DNA from: Sophora flavescens
Taxonomy: Eukaryota; Streptophyta; Magnoliopsida; Fabales; Fabaceae
Direction of reading: 5' to 3'
NCBI GenBank assembly: GCA_030762895.1
Contig: JAUPTC010000217.1
Coordinates: 1 to 64,000 of the forward strand
DNA: 64,000 nucleotides
Every line of letters starts with the position of its first letter. The stretch's first letter is position 1. Under the pieces are notes generated by a model, which worked only from the letters and a program-made list of their open reading frames with translations, was not told the origin of the DNA and did not search any database. Shown piece by piece: positions 27,086 through 41,419 of the stretch. Position numbers and translations under genes: made by a program.

Positions 27086-30000
27086 ACAAGTCCATTTGGG
27101 CTCTATTAGGATAAAACAAGTCCATTTGGGCTCTATTAGGGTCAAACAAGTCTATTTGGGCTCCATTAGGACCAAAGAAGTATAAATTGGCCCAGTTAGG
27201 TCCTTTGTGACCTAACAAGTCCATTTGGGCTCTATTAGGATCAAACAAGTCCATTTGGGCTCCAATAGGACCAAAGAAGTACAAATTGGCCCAGTTAGGT
27301 CCTATATGACCTAAAAAGTGCGTTTGGGCTCTAATAGGATCAAATAAGTCCATTTGGGCCGATCGGGGCGATTGGCCCAACAAGGTCCTAACAAGTCGAT
27401 TTGGGCTCTACTAGGATCAACCAAGTCCATTTGGGCTCCATTAGGACCAAAGAATTGCAAATTGGCACTGTTAGGTCCTTTATGACCTAACAAATCCATT
27501 TGGGCTCTATTAGGATCAAAAAAGTCCATTTGGGCTCCAATAGGACCAAAGAAGTACTAATTGGCCCAGATAGGTCCTATATGACCTAAAAAGTCCATTT
27601 GGGCTCTATTAGGGTCAAACTAGTCCATTTGGGCTCCAATTGGACAAAAGAAGTACAAATTGGCCCAGTTCGGTCCTATATGACCTAAAAAGTGCATTTT
27701 GGATCTATTAGGATCAAACAAGTCCATTGGGCTCCAATAGGACCAAAGAAGTACAAATTGGCCCAGTTAGGTCCTATATGACCTAAAAAGTGCATTTTGG
27801 CTCTATTAGGATGAAACAAGTCCATTGGGCTCCAATAGGACCAAAGAAGTACAAATTGGCCCAGTTAGGCCCTATATGACTTAAAAAGTCCATTTGGGCT
27901 CTATTAGGATCAACAAGTCCATTAGGGCTCCAATAGGACCAAAGAAGTGCAAATTGGCCCAGTTAGGTCCTATATGACCTAAAAAGTGCATTTTGGCTCT
28001 ATTAGGATCAAACAAGTCCATTTGGGCTCCAATAAGACCAAAGAAGTACAAATTGGCCTAGTTAGGTCCTATATGGCCTAAAAAGTCCATTTGGGCTCTA
28101 TTAGGATCAAACAAGTCCATTTGGGCTCCAATAGGACCAAAGAAGTACAAATTGGCCCAGATAGGTCCTATATGACCTAAAAAGTCCATTTGGCCTCTAT
28201 TAGGATCAAACAAGTCCATTTGGACTCCAATAGGACCAAAGAAGTACAAATTGGCCCAGTTAGGTCCTATGTGACCTAAAATGTCCAGTTGGGCTCTATT
28301 AGGATCAAACAAGTCCATTTGGGCTCCAATAGGACCAAAGAAGTACAAATTGGCACAGTTAGGTACTTTATGACCTAACAAGTCCATTTGGGCTCTATTA
28401 GGATAAAACAAGTCCATTTGGGCTCTATTAGGGTCAAACAAGTCCATTTGGGCTCCATTAGGACCAAAGAAGTACAAATTGGCCCAGTTAGGTTCTATGT
28501 GACCTAAAAAGTCCATTTGGGCTCTATTAGGATCAAACAAGTCCATTTGGGCTCCAATAGGACCAAAGAATTACAAATTGGCCCAGATAGGTACTATATG
28601 ACCTAAAAAGTCCATTTGGGCTCTATTAGGATCAAACAAGTCCATTTGGGCTCCAATAGGACCAAAGAAGTACAAATTGGCCCGGATAGGTCCTATATGA
28701 CCTAAAAAGTCCATTTGGGCTCTATTAGGATCAAACAAGTCCATTTGGGCTCTATTAGGGTCAAACAAGTCCATTTGGGCTCCATTAGGACCAAAGAAGT
28801 ACAAATTGGCCCAGTTAGGTCCTATATGACCTAAAAAGTCCATTTGGGCTCTATTAGGATCAAACAAGTCCATTTGGGCTCCAATAGGACCAAAGAAGTA
28901 CAAATTGGCCCAGATAGGTCCTATATGACCTAAAAAGTCCATTTGGGCTCTATTAGGATCAAACAAGTCCATTTGGGCTCCAATTGGACCGAAGAAGTAC
29001 AAATTGGCCCAGTTAGGTCCTATATGACCTAAAATGTCTAGTTGGGCTCTATTAGGATCAAACAAGTCCATTTGGGCTCCAATAGGACCAAAGAAGTACA
29101 AATTGACCCAGTTAGGTCCTTTATGACCTAACAGGTCCATTTGGACTCTATTAGGATCAAACAAGTCCATTTGGGCTCCATTAGGACCAAAGAAGTACAA
29201 ATTGGCCCAGTTAGGTCCTATATGACCAAAAAAGTCCATTTGGGCTCTATTAGGATCAAACAAGTCCATTTGGGCTCCAATAGGACCAAAGAAGTACAAA
29301 TTGGCACAGTTAGGTCCTTTATGACCTAACAAGTCCATTTGGGCTCTATTAGGATCAAACAAGTCCATTTGGGCTCTATTAGGGTCAAACAAGTCCATTT
29401 GGGCTCCATTAGGACCAAAGAAGTACAAATTGGCCCAGTTAGGTCCTATATAACCTAAAAAGTCCATTTGGGCTATATTAGGATCAAACAGGTCTATTTG
29501 GGCTCCAATAGGAGCAAAGAAGTACAAATTGACCCAGTTAGGTCCTATATGACCTAAAAAGTGCATTTTGGCTCTATTAGGATCAAACAAGTCCATTTGG
29601 GCTCCAATAGGACCAAAGAAGTACAAATTGGCCCAGTTAGGTCCTATATGACCTAAAAAGTCCATTTGGTCTTTATTAGGATCAAACAAGTCCATTTGGG
29701 CTCCAATAGGACCAAAGAAATACAAATTAGCCCAATTAGGTCCAATATGACCTAAAAAGTCCATTTGGGCTCTATTAGGATCAAACAAGTCCATTTGGGC
29801 TCCAATAGGACCAAAGAAGTACAAATTGGCACAGTTAGGTCCTTTATGACCTAACAAGTCCATTTGGGCTCTATTAGGATCAAACAAGTCCATTTGGGCT
29901 CCAATAGGACCAAAGAAGTACAAATTGGCACAGTTAGGTCCAATATGACCTAAAAAGTCCATTTGGGCTCTATTAGGATCAAACAAGTCCATTTGGGCTC

Positions 30001-30549
30001 CAATAGGACCAAAGAAGTATAAATTGGCACAGTTAGGTCCTTTATGACCTAACAAGTCCATTTGGGCTCTATTAGGATCAAACAAGTCTATTTGGGCTCC
30101 AATAGGACCAAAGAAGTACAAATTGGCCAAGTTAGGTCCTATATGACCTAAAAAGTGCGTTTTGGCTCTATTAGGATAAACAAGTCCATTTGGGCTTCAA
30201 TAGGACAAAAGAAGTACAAATTGGCCCAGATAGATCCAATATGACCTAAAAAGTCCATTTGGGCTCTATTAGGATCAAACAAGTCAATTTGGGCCGATCG
30301 GGGCGATTGGGCCAACTAGGTCCTAACAAGTTGATTTGGGCTCTACTAGGATCAAACAAGTCTATTTGGGCTCCATTAGGACCAAAGAATTACAAATTGG
30401 CACAGTTAGGTCCTTTATGACATAACAAGTCCATTTGGGCTCTATTAGGATCAAACAAGTCCATTTGGGCTCTATTAGGGTCAAACAAGTCCATTTGGGC
30501 TCCATTAGGACCAAAGAAGTACAAATTGGCCGAGTTAGGTCCTATGTGA
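26260..30549 (+). repeat. 4.29-kb satellite block, copy 1 of a near-identical tandem pair
   Basis: Every distinctive variant here recurs 4,290 bp downstream, for example gggccgatcggggcg (27357 and 31647) and the ggataaaacaag subunit (about 27110 and 31400). Reading by eye I found only about four or five differences in 4.3 kb, including 26586 c/t and a one-base deletion near 30177 after which the offset becomes 4,291. The block contains roughly 40 monomer equivalents. Confidence 0.85.
27357..27400 (+). repeat. Rare GATCGGGGCGAT monomer variant (representative)
   Basis: This divergent junction-like segment reads gggccgatcggggcgattgg, followed by a shortened aggtcctaacaagt. It replaces a normal B-C boundary. 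Equivalent segments lie at about 30291, 31647, 34582, 40798 and 48961 on this strand, and inverted at about 51928, 53392, 55603, 56108 and 57491. All are followed by a similar cctaacaagt(c/t)gatttgggctctactagg subunit, so they descend from one rearranged monomer. Confidence 0.75.
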
Positions 30550-33500
30550 CCTAAAAAGTCCATTTGGGCTCTATTAGGATCAAACAAGTCCATTTGGCCT
30601 CCAATTGGACCAAAGAAGTACAAATTGGCCCAGTTAGGTCCTATATGACCTAAAAAGTGCATTTTGGCTCTATTAGAATCAAACAAGTCCATTTGGGATC
30701 CAATAAGACCAAAGAAGTACAAATTGGTCTAGTTAGGTCCTATATGGCCTAAAAAGTCCATTTGGGCTCTAATAGGATCAAACAAGTCCATTTGGGCTAC
30801 AATAAGACCAAAGAAGTACAAATTGGCCTAGTTAGGTCCTATATGGCCTAAAAAGTCCATTTGGGCTGTATTTGGATCAAACAAGTCCATTTGGGCTCCA
30901 ATAAGACCAAAGAAGTACAAATTGGCCTAGTTAGGTCCTATATGGCCTAAAAAGTCCATTTGGGCTCTATTAGGATCAAACAAGTCCATTTGGGCTCCAA
31001 TAGGACCAAAGAAGTACAAATTGGCCCAGTTAGGTCCTATATGACCTAAAATGTCCAGTTGGGCTCTATTAGGATCAAACAAGTCCATTTGGGCTCCAAT
31101 AGGACCAAAGAAGTACAAATTGACCCAGTTAGGTCCTTTATGACCTAACAAGTCCATTTGGGCTCTATTAGGATCAAACAAGTCCATTTGGGCCCTATTA
31201 TGGTCAAACAAGTCCATTTGGGCTCCATTAGAAACAAAGAAGTACAAATTGACCCAATTAGGTTCTATATGACCTAAAAAGTCCATTTGGGATCTATTAG
31301 GTTCCAAAAAGTCCATTTGGGCTCCAATAGGACCAAAGAGGTACAAATTGGCACAGTTAGGTCCTTTATGACCTAACAAGTCCATTTGGGCTCTATTAGG
31401 ATAAAACAAGTCCATTTGGGCTCTATTAGGGTCAAACAAGTCTATTTGGGCTCCATTAGGACCAAAGAAGTATAAATTGGCCCAGTTAGGTCCTTTGTGA
31501 CCTAACAAGTCCATTTGGGCTCTATTAGGATCAAACAAGTCCATTTGGGCTCCAATAGGACCAAAGAAGTACAAATTGGCCCAGTTAGGTCCTATATGAC
31601 CTAAAAAGTGCGTTTGGGCTCTAATAGGATCAAATAAGTCCATTTGGGCCGATCGGGGCGATTGGCCCAACAAGGTCCTAACAAGTCGATTTGGGCTCTA
31701 CTAGGATCAACCAAGTCCATTTGGGCTCCATTAGGACCAAAGAATTGCAAATTGGCACTGTTAGGTCCTTTATGACCTAACAAATCCATTTGGGCTCTAT
31801 TAGGATCAAAAAAGTCCATTTGGGCTCCAATAGGACCAAAGAAGTACTAATTGGCCCAGATAGGTCCTATATGACCTAAAAAGTCCATTTGGGCTCTATT
31901 AGGGTCAAACTAGTCCATTTGGGCTCCAATTGGACAAAAGAAGTACAAATTGGCCCAGTTCGGTCCTATATGACCTAAAAAGTGCATTTTGGATCTATTA
32001 GGATCAAACAAGTCCATTGGGCTCCAATAGGACCAAAGAAGTACAAATTGGCCCAGTTAGGTCCTATATGACCTAAAAAGTGCATTTTGGCTCTATTAGG
32101 ATGAAACAAGTCCATTGGGCTCCAATAGGACCAAAGAAGTACAAATTGGCCCAGTTAGGCCCTATATGACTTAAAAAGTCCATTTGGGCTCTATTAGGAT
32201 CAACAAGTCCATTAGGGCTCCAATAGGACCAAAGAAGTGCAAATTGGCCCAGTTAGGTCCTATATGACCTAAAAAGTGCATTTTGGCTCTATTAGGATCA
32301 AACAAGTCCATTTGGGCTCCAATAAGACCAAAGAAGTACAAATTGGCCTAGTTAGGTCCTATATGGCCTAAAAAGTCCATTTGGGCTCTATTAGGATCAA
32401 ACAAGTCCATTTGGGCTCCAATAGGACCAAAGAAGTACAAATTGGCCCAGATAGGTCCTATATGACCTAAAAAGTCCATTTGGCCTCTATTAGGATCAAA
32501 CAAGTCCATTTGGACTCCAATAGGACCAAAGAAGTACAAATTGGCCCAGTTAGGTCCTATGTGACCTAAAATGTCCAGTTGGGCTCTATTAGGATCAAAC
32601 AAGTCCATTTGGGCTCCAATAGGACCAAAGAAGTACAAATTGGCACAGTTAGGTACTTTATGACCTAACAAGTCCATTTGGGCTCTATTAGGATAAAACA
32701 AGTCCATTTGGGCTCTATTAGGGTCAAACAAGTCCATTTGGGCTCCATTAGGACCAAAGAAGTACAAATTGGCCCAGTTAGGTTCTATGTGACCTAAAAA
32801 GTCCATTTGGGCTCTATTAGGATCAAACAAGTCCATTTGGGCTCCAATAGGACCAAAGAATTACAAATTGGCCCAGATAGGTACTATATGACCTAAAAAG
32901 TCCATTTGGGCTCTATTAGGATCAAACAAGTCCATTTGGGCTCCAATAGGACCAAAGAAGTACAAATTGGCCCGGATAGGTCCTATATGACCTAAAAAGT
33001 CCATTTGGGCTCTATTAGGATCAAACAAGTCCATTTGGGCTCTATTAGGGTCAAACAAGTCCATTTGGGCTCCATTAGGACCAAAGAAGTACAAATTGGC
33101 CCAGTTAGGTCCTATATGACCTAAAAAGTCCATTTGGGCTCTATTAGGATCAAACAAGTCCATTTGGGCTCCAATAGGACCAAAGAAGTACAAATTGGCC
33201 CAGATAGGTCCTATATGACCTAAAAAGTCCATTTGGGCTCTATTAGGATCAAACAAGTCCATTTGGGCTCCAATTGGACCGAAGAAGTACAAATTGGCCC
33301 AGTTAGGTCCTATATGACCTAAAATGTCTAGTTGGGCTCTATTAGGATCAAACAAGTCCATTTGGGCTCCAATAGGACCAAAGAAGTACAAATTGACCCA
33401 GTTAGGTCCTTTATGACCTAACAGGTCCATTTGGACTCTATTAGGATCAAACAAGTCCATTTGGGCTCCATTAGGACCAAAGAAGTACAAATTGGCCCAG

Positions 33501-34840
33501 TTAGGTCCTATATGACCAAAAAAGTCCATTTGGGCTCTATTAGGATCAAACAAGTCCATTTGGGCTCCAATAGGACCAAAGAAGTACAAATTGGCACAGT
33601 TAGGTCCTTTATGACCTAACAAGTCCATTTGGGCTCTATTAGGATCAAACAAGTCCATTTGGGCTCTATTAGGGTCAAACAAGTCCATTTGGGCTCCATT
33701 AGGACCAAAGAAGTACAAATTGGCCCAGTTAGGTCCTATATAACCTAAAAAGTCCATTTGGGCTATATTAGGATCAAACAGGTCTATTTGGGCTCCAATA
33801 GGAGCAAAGAAGTACAAATTGACCCAGTTAGGTCCTATATGACCTAAAAAGTGCATTTTGGCTCTATTAGGATCAAACAAGTCCATTTGGGCTCCAATAG
33901 GACCAAAGAAGTACAAATTGGCCCAGTTAGGTCCTATATGACCTAAAAAGTCCATTTGGTCTTTATTAGGATCAAACAAGTCCATTTGGGCTCCAATAGG
34001 ACCAAAGAAATACAAATTAGCCCAATTAGGTCCAATATGACCTAAAAAGTCCATTTGGGCTCTATTAGGATCAAACAAGTCCATTTGGGCTCCAATAGGA
34101 CCAAAGAAGTACAAATTGGCACAGTTAGGTCCTTTATGACCTAACAAGTCCATTTGGGCTCTATTAGGATCAAACAAGTCCATTTGGGCTCTAATAGGAC
34201 CAAAGAAGTACAAATTGGCACAGTTAGGTCCAATATGACCTAAAAAGTCCATTTGGGCTCTATTAGGATCAAACAAGTCCATTTGGGCTCCAATAGGACC
34301 AAAGAAGTATAAATTGGCACAGTTAGGTCCTTTATGACCTAACAAGTCCATTTGGGCTCTATTAGGATCAAACAAGTCTATTTGGGCTCCAATAGGACCA
34401 AAGAAGTACAAATTGGCCAAGTTAGGTCCTATATGACCTAAAAAGTGCGTTTTGGCTCTATTAGGATCAAACAAGTCCATTTGGGCTTCAATAGGACAAA
34501 AGAAGTACAAATTGGCCCAGATAGATCCAATATGACCTAAAAAGTCCATTTGGGATCTATTAGGATCAAACAAGTCAATTTGGGCCGATCGGGGCGATTG
34601 GGCCAACTAGGTCCTAACAAGTTGATTTGGGCTCTACTAGGATCAAACAAGTCTATTTGGGCTCCATTAGGACCAAAGAATTACAAATTGGCACAGTTAG
34701 GTCCTTTATGACATAACAAGTCCATTTGGGCTCTATTAGGATCAAACAAGTCCATTTGGGCTCTATTAGGGTCAAACAAGTCCATTTGGGCTCCATTAGG
34801 ACCAAAGAAGTACAAATTGGCCGAGTTAGGTCCTATGTGA
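30550..34840 (+). repeat. 4.29-kb satellite block, copy 2 of the tandem pair
   Basis: Almost identical to 26260-30549. Similarity continues into the start of a third unit, to about 34885 (cgagttaggtcctatgtg at about 30531 and 34821), then falls to ordinary monomer level. This indicates a recent unequal exchange or segmental duplication. An assembly duplication is the main alternative. Confidence 0.85.
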
Positions 34841-36145
34841 CCTAAAAAGTCCATTTGGGCTCTATTAGGATCAAACAAGTCCATTTGGGCTCCAATAGGA
34901 CCAAAGAAGTACAAATTGGCCCAGTTAGGTCCTATGTGACCTAAAAAGTACGTTTTGGCTCTATTAGGATCAAACAAGTCCATTTGGGCTCCAATAGGAC
35001 CAAAGAAGTACTAATTGGCCCAGATAGGTCCTATATGACCTAAAAAGTCCATTTGGGCTCTATTAGGATGAAACAAGTCCATTTGGGATCCAATAGGACC
35101 AAAGAAGTACAAATTGGCACAGTTAGGTCCTTTATGACCTAACAAGTCCATTTGGGCTCTATTAGGATCAAACAAGTCCATTTGGGCTCTATTAGGGTCA
35201 AACAAGTCCATTTGGGCTCCATTAGGACCAAAGAAGTACAAATTGGCCCAATTAGGTCCTATATGACCTAAAAAGTCCCTTTGGGCTCTATTAGGATCAA
35301 ACAAGTCCATTTGGGCTCCAATAGGACCAAAGAAGTACAAATTGGCCCAGATAGGTACTATATGACCTAAAAAGTCCATTTGGGCTCTATTAGGATCAAA
35401 CAAGTCCATTTGGGCTCCAATAGGACCAAAGAAGTACAAATTGGCACAGTTAGGTCCTTTATAACCTAACAAGTCCATTTGGGCTCTATTCGGATCAAAC
35501 AAGTCCATTTGGGCTCTATTAGGGTCAAACAAGTCCATTTGGGCTCCATTAGGACCAAAGAAGTACAAATTGGCCCGGATAGGTCCTATATGACCTAAAA
35601 AGTCCATTTGGGCTCTATTAGGATCAAACAAGTCCATTTGGCCTCTATTAGGGTCAAACAAGTCCATTTGGGCTCCATTAGGACAAAAGAAGTACAAATT
35701 GGCCCAGTTAGGTCCTATATGACCTAAAAAGTCCATTTGGGCTCTATTAGGATCAAACAAGTCCATTTGGGCTCCAATAGGACCAAAGAAGTACAAATTG
35801 GCCCAGATAGGTCCTATATGACCTAAAAAGTCCATTTGGGATCTATTAGAATCAAACAAGTCCATTTGGGCTCCAATTGGACCAAAGAAGTACAAATTGG
35901 CCCAGTTAGGTCCTATATGACCTAAAATGTCTAGTTGGGCTCTATTAGGATCAAACAAGTCCATTTGGGCTCCAATAGGACCAAAGAAGTACAAATTGGC
36001 ACAGTTAGGTCCTTTATAACCTAACAAGTCCATTTGGGCTCTATTCGGATCAAACAAGTCCATTTGGGCTCTATTAGGGTCAAACAAGTCCATTTGGGCT
36101 CCATTAGGACCAAAGAAGTACAAATTGGCCCAGTTAGGTCCTATA

Positions 36146-37397
36146 TGACCTAAAAAGTCCATTTGGGCTATATTAGCATCAAACAAGTCTATTTGGGCTC
36201 CAATAGGACCAAAGAAGTACAAATTGGCCCAGTTAGGTCCTATATGACCTAAAAAGAGCATTTTGGCTCTATTAGGATCAAACAAGTCCATTTGGGCTCC
36301 AATAGGACCAAAGAAGTACAAATTGGCCCAGTTAGGTCCTATATGACATAAAAATTCCATTTGGGCTTTATTAGGATCAAACAAGTCCATTTGGGCTCCA
36401 ATAGGACCAAAGAAGTACAAATTGGCACAGTTAGGTCATTTATGACCTACCAAGTCCATTTGGGCTCTATTAGGATCAAACATGTCCATTTGGGATCTAT
36501 TAGGGTCAAACAAGTCCATTTGGACTCCATTAGGACCAAAGAAGTACAAATTAGCCCAATTAGGTCCAATATGACCTAAAATAAGTCCATTTGGGCTCTA
36601 TTAGGATCAAACAAGTCCATTTGGGCTCCAATAGGACCAAAGAAGTACAAATTGGCACAGTTAGGTCCTTTAAGACCTAACAAGTCCATTTGGGCTCTAT
36701 TAGGATCAAACAAGTCCATTTGGGTTCCATTAGGACCAAAGAAGTACAAATTGGCCCAGTTAGGTCCTATATGACCTAAAAAGTCCATTTGGGCTATATT
36801 AGCATCAAACAAGTCTATTTGGGCTCCAATAGGACCAAAGAAGTACAAATTGGCCCAGTTAGGTCCTATATGACCTAAAAAGAGCATTTTGGCTCTATTA
36901 GGATCAAACAAGTCCATTTGGGCTCCAATAGGACCAAAGAAGTATAAATTGGCCCAGTTAGGTCCTATATGACATAAAAATTCCATTTGGGCTTTATTAG
37001 GATCAAACAAGTCCATTTGGGCTCCAATAGGACCAAAGAAGTACAAATTGGCACAGTTAGGTCATTTATGACCTACCAAGTCCATTTGGGCTCTATTAGG
37101 ATCAAACATGTCCATTTGGGATCTATTAGGGTCAAACAAGTCCATTTGGACTCCATTAGGACCAAAGAAGTACAAATTAGCCCAATTAGGTCCAATATGA
37201 CCTAAAATAAGTCCATTTGGGCTCTATTAGGATCAAACAAGTCCATTTGGGCTCCAATAGGACCAAAGAAGTACAAATTGGCACAGTTAGGTCCTTTAAG
37301 ACCTAACAAGTCCATTTGGGCTCTATTAGGATCAAACAAGTCCATTTGGGTTCCATTAGGACCAAAGAAGTACAAATTGGCCCAGTTAGGTCCTATA
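36146..37397 (+). repeat. 626-bp tandem duplication of satellite block
   Basis: Two adjacent units, 36146-36771 and 36772-37397, share rare variants at a constant 626-bp offset: gctatattagcatcaaac (36164 and 36790), cctaaaaagagcattttgg, gacataaaaattcc and ctaaaataagtcc. Only a few bases differ, for example gaagtataaatt at 36939 against gaagtacaaatt at 36313. Confidence 0.8.
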
Positions 37398-39184
37398 TGA
37401 CCTAAAATGTCCAGTTGGGCTCTATTAGGATCAAACAAGTCCATTTGGGCTCCAATAGGACCAAAGAAGTATAAATTGACCCAGTTAGGTCCTTTATGAA
37501 CTAAAAAGTCCATTTGGGCTCTATTCGGATCAAACAAGTCCATTTGGGCTCCAATAGGGCCAAAGAAGTACAAATTGGCACAATTAGGTCCTTTATGACC
37601 TAACAAGTCCATTTGGGCTCTATTAGGATCAAACAAGTCCATTTGGGCTCTATTAGGGTCAAACAAGTCCATTTGGTCTCCATTAGGACCAAAGAAGTAC
37701 AAATTGGCCCAATTAGGTCCTACATGACCTAAAAAGTCCATTTGGGCTCTATTAGGATCAAACAGGTCTATTTGGGCTCCAACAGGACCAAAGAAGTACA
37801 AATTGGCCCAGTTAGGTTCTATATGACCTAAAAAGTGCATTTTGGCTCTATTAGGATCAAACAAGCCCATTTGGGCTCCAATAGGACCAAAGATGTACAA
37901 ATTGGCCCAGTTAGGTCCTATATGACCTAAAAAGACCATTTGGGCTCTATTAGGATCAAACAAGTCCATTTGGGCTCCAATAGGACCAAAGAAGTACAAA
38001 TTGGCACAGTTAGGTCCTTTATGACCTAACAAGTCCATTTGGGCTATATTAGGATCAAACATGTCCATTTGGGCTCTATTAGGGTCAAACAAGTCCATTT
38101 GGGCTCCATTAGGACCAAAGAAGTACAAATTGGCCCAATTAGGTCCTATATGACCTAAAAAGTCCATATGGGCTCTATTAGGATCAAACAAGTCCATTTG
38201 GGCTCCAATAGGACAAAAGAAGTACAAATTGGCACAGTTAGGTCCTTTATGACCTAACAAGTCCATTTGGGCTCTATTAGGATCAAACAAGTCCATATGG
38301 GCTCTACTAGGGTCAAACAAGTCCATTTGGGTTCCATTAGGACCAAAGAAGTACAAATTGGCCCAGTTAGGTCCTATATGACCTAAAATGTCCAGTTGGG
38401 CTCTATTAGGATCAAACAAGTCCATTTGGGCTCCAATAGGACCAAAGAAGTAGAAATTGGCCCAGTTAAGTCCTATATGACCTAAAAAGTCCATTTGGGC
38501 TCTATTAGGATCAAACAAGTCCATTTGGGCTCCAATAGGAGCAAAGAAGTACAAATTGGCCCAGTTAGGTCCTATATGACCTAAAAGGTCCAGTTGGGCT
38601 CTATTAGGATAAAAAAAGTCCATTTGGGCTCCAATAGGATCAAAGAAGTACAAATTGGCCCAGTTAGGTCCTATATGACCTAAAAAGTCCATTTGGGCTC
38701 TATTAGGATCAAACAAGTCCATTTGGGCTCCAATAGGACCAAAGAAGTACAAATTGGCCCAGTTAGGTCCTATATGACCTAAAATGTCTATTTGGGCTAT
38801 ATTAGGATCAAACAGGTCTATTTGGGCTCCAATAGGACCAAAGAAGTACAAATTGGCCCACTTAGGTCCTATATGACCTAAAAAGTCCATTTGGGCTCTA
38901 TTAGGATCAAACAAGTCCATTTGGGCTCCAATAGGACCAAAGAAGTACAAATTGGCCCAGTTAGGTCCTATATGACCTAAAATGTCCATTTGGGCTATAT
39001 TAGGATCAAACAGGTCTATTTGGGCTCCAATAGGACCAAAGAAGTACAAATTGGCCCAGTTAGGTCCTATATGAACTAAAAAGTCCATTTGGGCACTATT
39101 CGGATCAAACAAGTCCATCTGGGCTCTATTCGGATCAAACAAGTCCATTTGGGCTCCAATAGGACCAAAGAAGTACAAATTGGC

Positions 39185-40690
39185 CTAGTTAGGTCCTATA
39201 TGACCTAAAATGTCCAGTTGGGCTCTATTAGGATCAAACAAGTCCATTTGGGCTCCAATAGGACCAAAGAAGTACAAATTGACCCAGTTAGGTCCTATGT
39301 GACCTAAAAAGTCCATTTGGGCTCTATTCGGATCAAACAAGTCCATTTGGGCTCCAATAGGGCCAAAGAAGTACAAATTGGCCCAGTTAGGTCCTATATG
39401 AACTAAAAAGTGCATTTGGGCTCTATTAGGATCAAACAAGTTCATTTGGCCTCCAATAGGACCAAAGAAGTACAAATTGGCACAGTTAGGTCCTTTATGA
39501 CCTAACAAGTCCATTTGGGCTCTATTAGGATCAAACAAGTCCATTTGGGCTCTATTAGGGTCAAACAAGTCCATTTGGGCTCCATTAGGACCAAAGAAGT
39601 ACAAATTGGCCCAGTTAGGTCCTATATGACCTAGAAAGTCCATTTGGGCTTTATTAGGATCAAACAGGTCTATTTGGGCTCCAATAGGACCAAAGAAGTA
39701 CAAATTGGCCCAGTTAGGTCCTATATGAACTAAAAAGTCCATTTGGGCTCTATTCGGATCAAACAAGTCCATTTGGGCTCCAATAGGACCAAAGAAGTAC
39801 AAATTGACCCAGTTAGGTCCTATGTGACCTAAAAAGTCCATTTGGGCTCTATTCGGATCAAACAAGTCCATTTGGGCTCCAATAGGGCCAAAGAAGTACA
39901 AATTGGCCCAGTTAGGTCCTATATGAACTAAAAAGTGCATTTGGGCTCTATTAGGATCAAACAAGTTCATTTGGCTTCCAATAGGACCAAAGAAGTACAA
40001 ATTGGCACAGTTAGGTCCTTTATGACCTAACAAGTCCATTTGGGCTCTATTAGGATCAAACAAGTCCATTTGGGCTCTATTAGGGTCAAACAAGTCCATT
40101 TGGGCTCCATTAGAACCAAAGAAGTACAAATTGGCCCAGTTAGGTCCTATATGACCTAAAAAGTCCATTTGGGCTATATTAGGATCAAACAGGTCTATTT
40201 GGGCTCCAATAGGACCAAAGAAGTACAAATTGGCCCAGTTAGGTCCTATATGAACTAAAAAGTCCATTTGGGCACTATTCGGATCAAACAAGTCCATTTG
40301 GGCTCTATTCGGATCAAACAAGTCCATTTGGGTTCCAATAGGACCAAAGAAGTACAAATTGGCCTAGTTAGGTCCTATATGACCTAAAATGTCCAGTTGG
40401 GCTCTATTAGGATCAAACAAGTCCATTTGGGCTCCAATAGGACCAAAGAAGTACAAATTGACCCAGTTAGGTCCTATGTGACCTAAAAAGTCCATTTGGG
40501 CTCTATTCGGATCAAACAAGTCCATTTGGGCTCCAATAGGGCCAAAGAAGTACAAATTGGCCCAGTTAGGTCCTATATGAACTAAAAAGTGCATTTGGGC
40601 TCTATTAGGATCAAACAAGTTCATTTGGCCTCCAATAGGACCAAAGAAGTACAAATTGGCACAGTTAGGTCCTTTATGACCTAACAAGTC
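39185..40690 (+). repeat. Higher-order satellite block with variable period
   Basis: The rare subunit containing caagttcatttggc and the preceding tgaactaaaaagtgc variant recur at 39441, 39966 and 40620. The spacings are 525 bp (five monomers plus one 30-bp subunit) and 654 bp (six monomers plus two 30-bp subunits). Blocks of five to seven monomers are therefore the local amplification unit, with 30-bp subunits gained or lost between copies. Confidence 0.65.
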
Positions 40691-41419
40691 CATTTGGGCT
40701 CCAATAGGACCAAAGAAGTACAAATTGGCCCAGATAGATCCTATATGACCTAAAAAGTCCATTTGGGCTCTATTAGGATCAAACAAATCCATTTGGGCCG
40801 ATCGGGACGATTGGCCCAACTAGGTCCTAACAAGTCGATTTGGGCTCTACTAGGATCAAACAAGTCCATTGGGCTCCATTAGGACCAAAGAATTACAAAT
40901 TGGCACAGTTAGGTCCTTTATGACCTAATAAGTCCATTTGGGCTCTATAAGGATCAAACAAGTCCATTTGGGCTCCAATAGGACCAAAGAAGTACAAATT
41001 GGCACAGTTTGGTCCTATATGACCTAAAATGTCCAGTTGTGCTCTACTAGGATCAAACAAGTCCATTTGGGCTCCAATAGGACCAAAGAAGTACAAATTG
41101 GCCCAGTTAGGTCCTATATGACCTAAAAAGTCCAATTGGGCTCTATTAGGATCAAACAAGTCCATTTGGGCTCTATTAGGGTCAAACAAGTCCATTTGGC
41201 CTCCATTAGAACCAAAGAAGTACAAATTGGCCCAGTTAGGTCCTTTATGACCTAACAAGTCCATTTGGGCTCTATTAGGATCAAACAAATCCATTTGGGC
41301 TCTATTAGGGTCAAACAAGTCCAATTGGGCTCCATTAGGACCAAAGAAGTACAAATTGGCCTAGTTAGGTCCTATATGACCTAAAAAGTCCATTTTGGCT
41401 CTATTAGGATCCAACAAGT

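Noticed and set aside
37202..39178. Long open reading frames in the satellite (for example 658 codons on the minus strand here, 581 at 32861-34606, 479 at 49254-50693)
   Set aside because: The monomer is 99 bp (33 codons), so any stop-free frame repeats indefinitely. A random 33-codon stretch lacks stops about 20% of the time, so one open frame in six is expected. Variants among monomers change amino acids freely (Ala-Gln-Met-Asp to Ala-Lys-Met-His), with no visible bias to silent changes. No promoter, intron or domain is evident.
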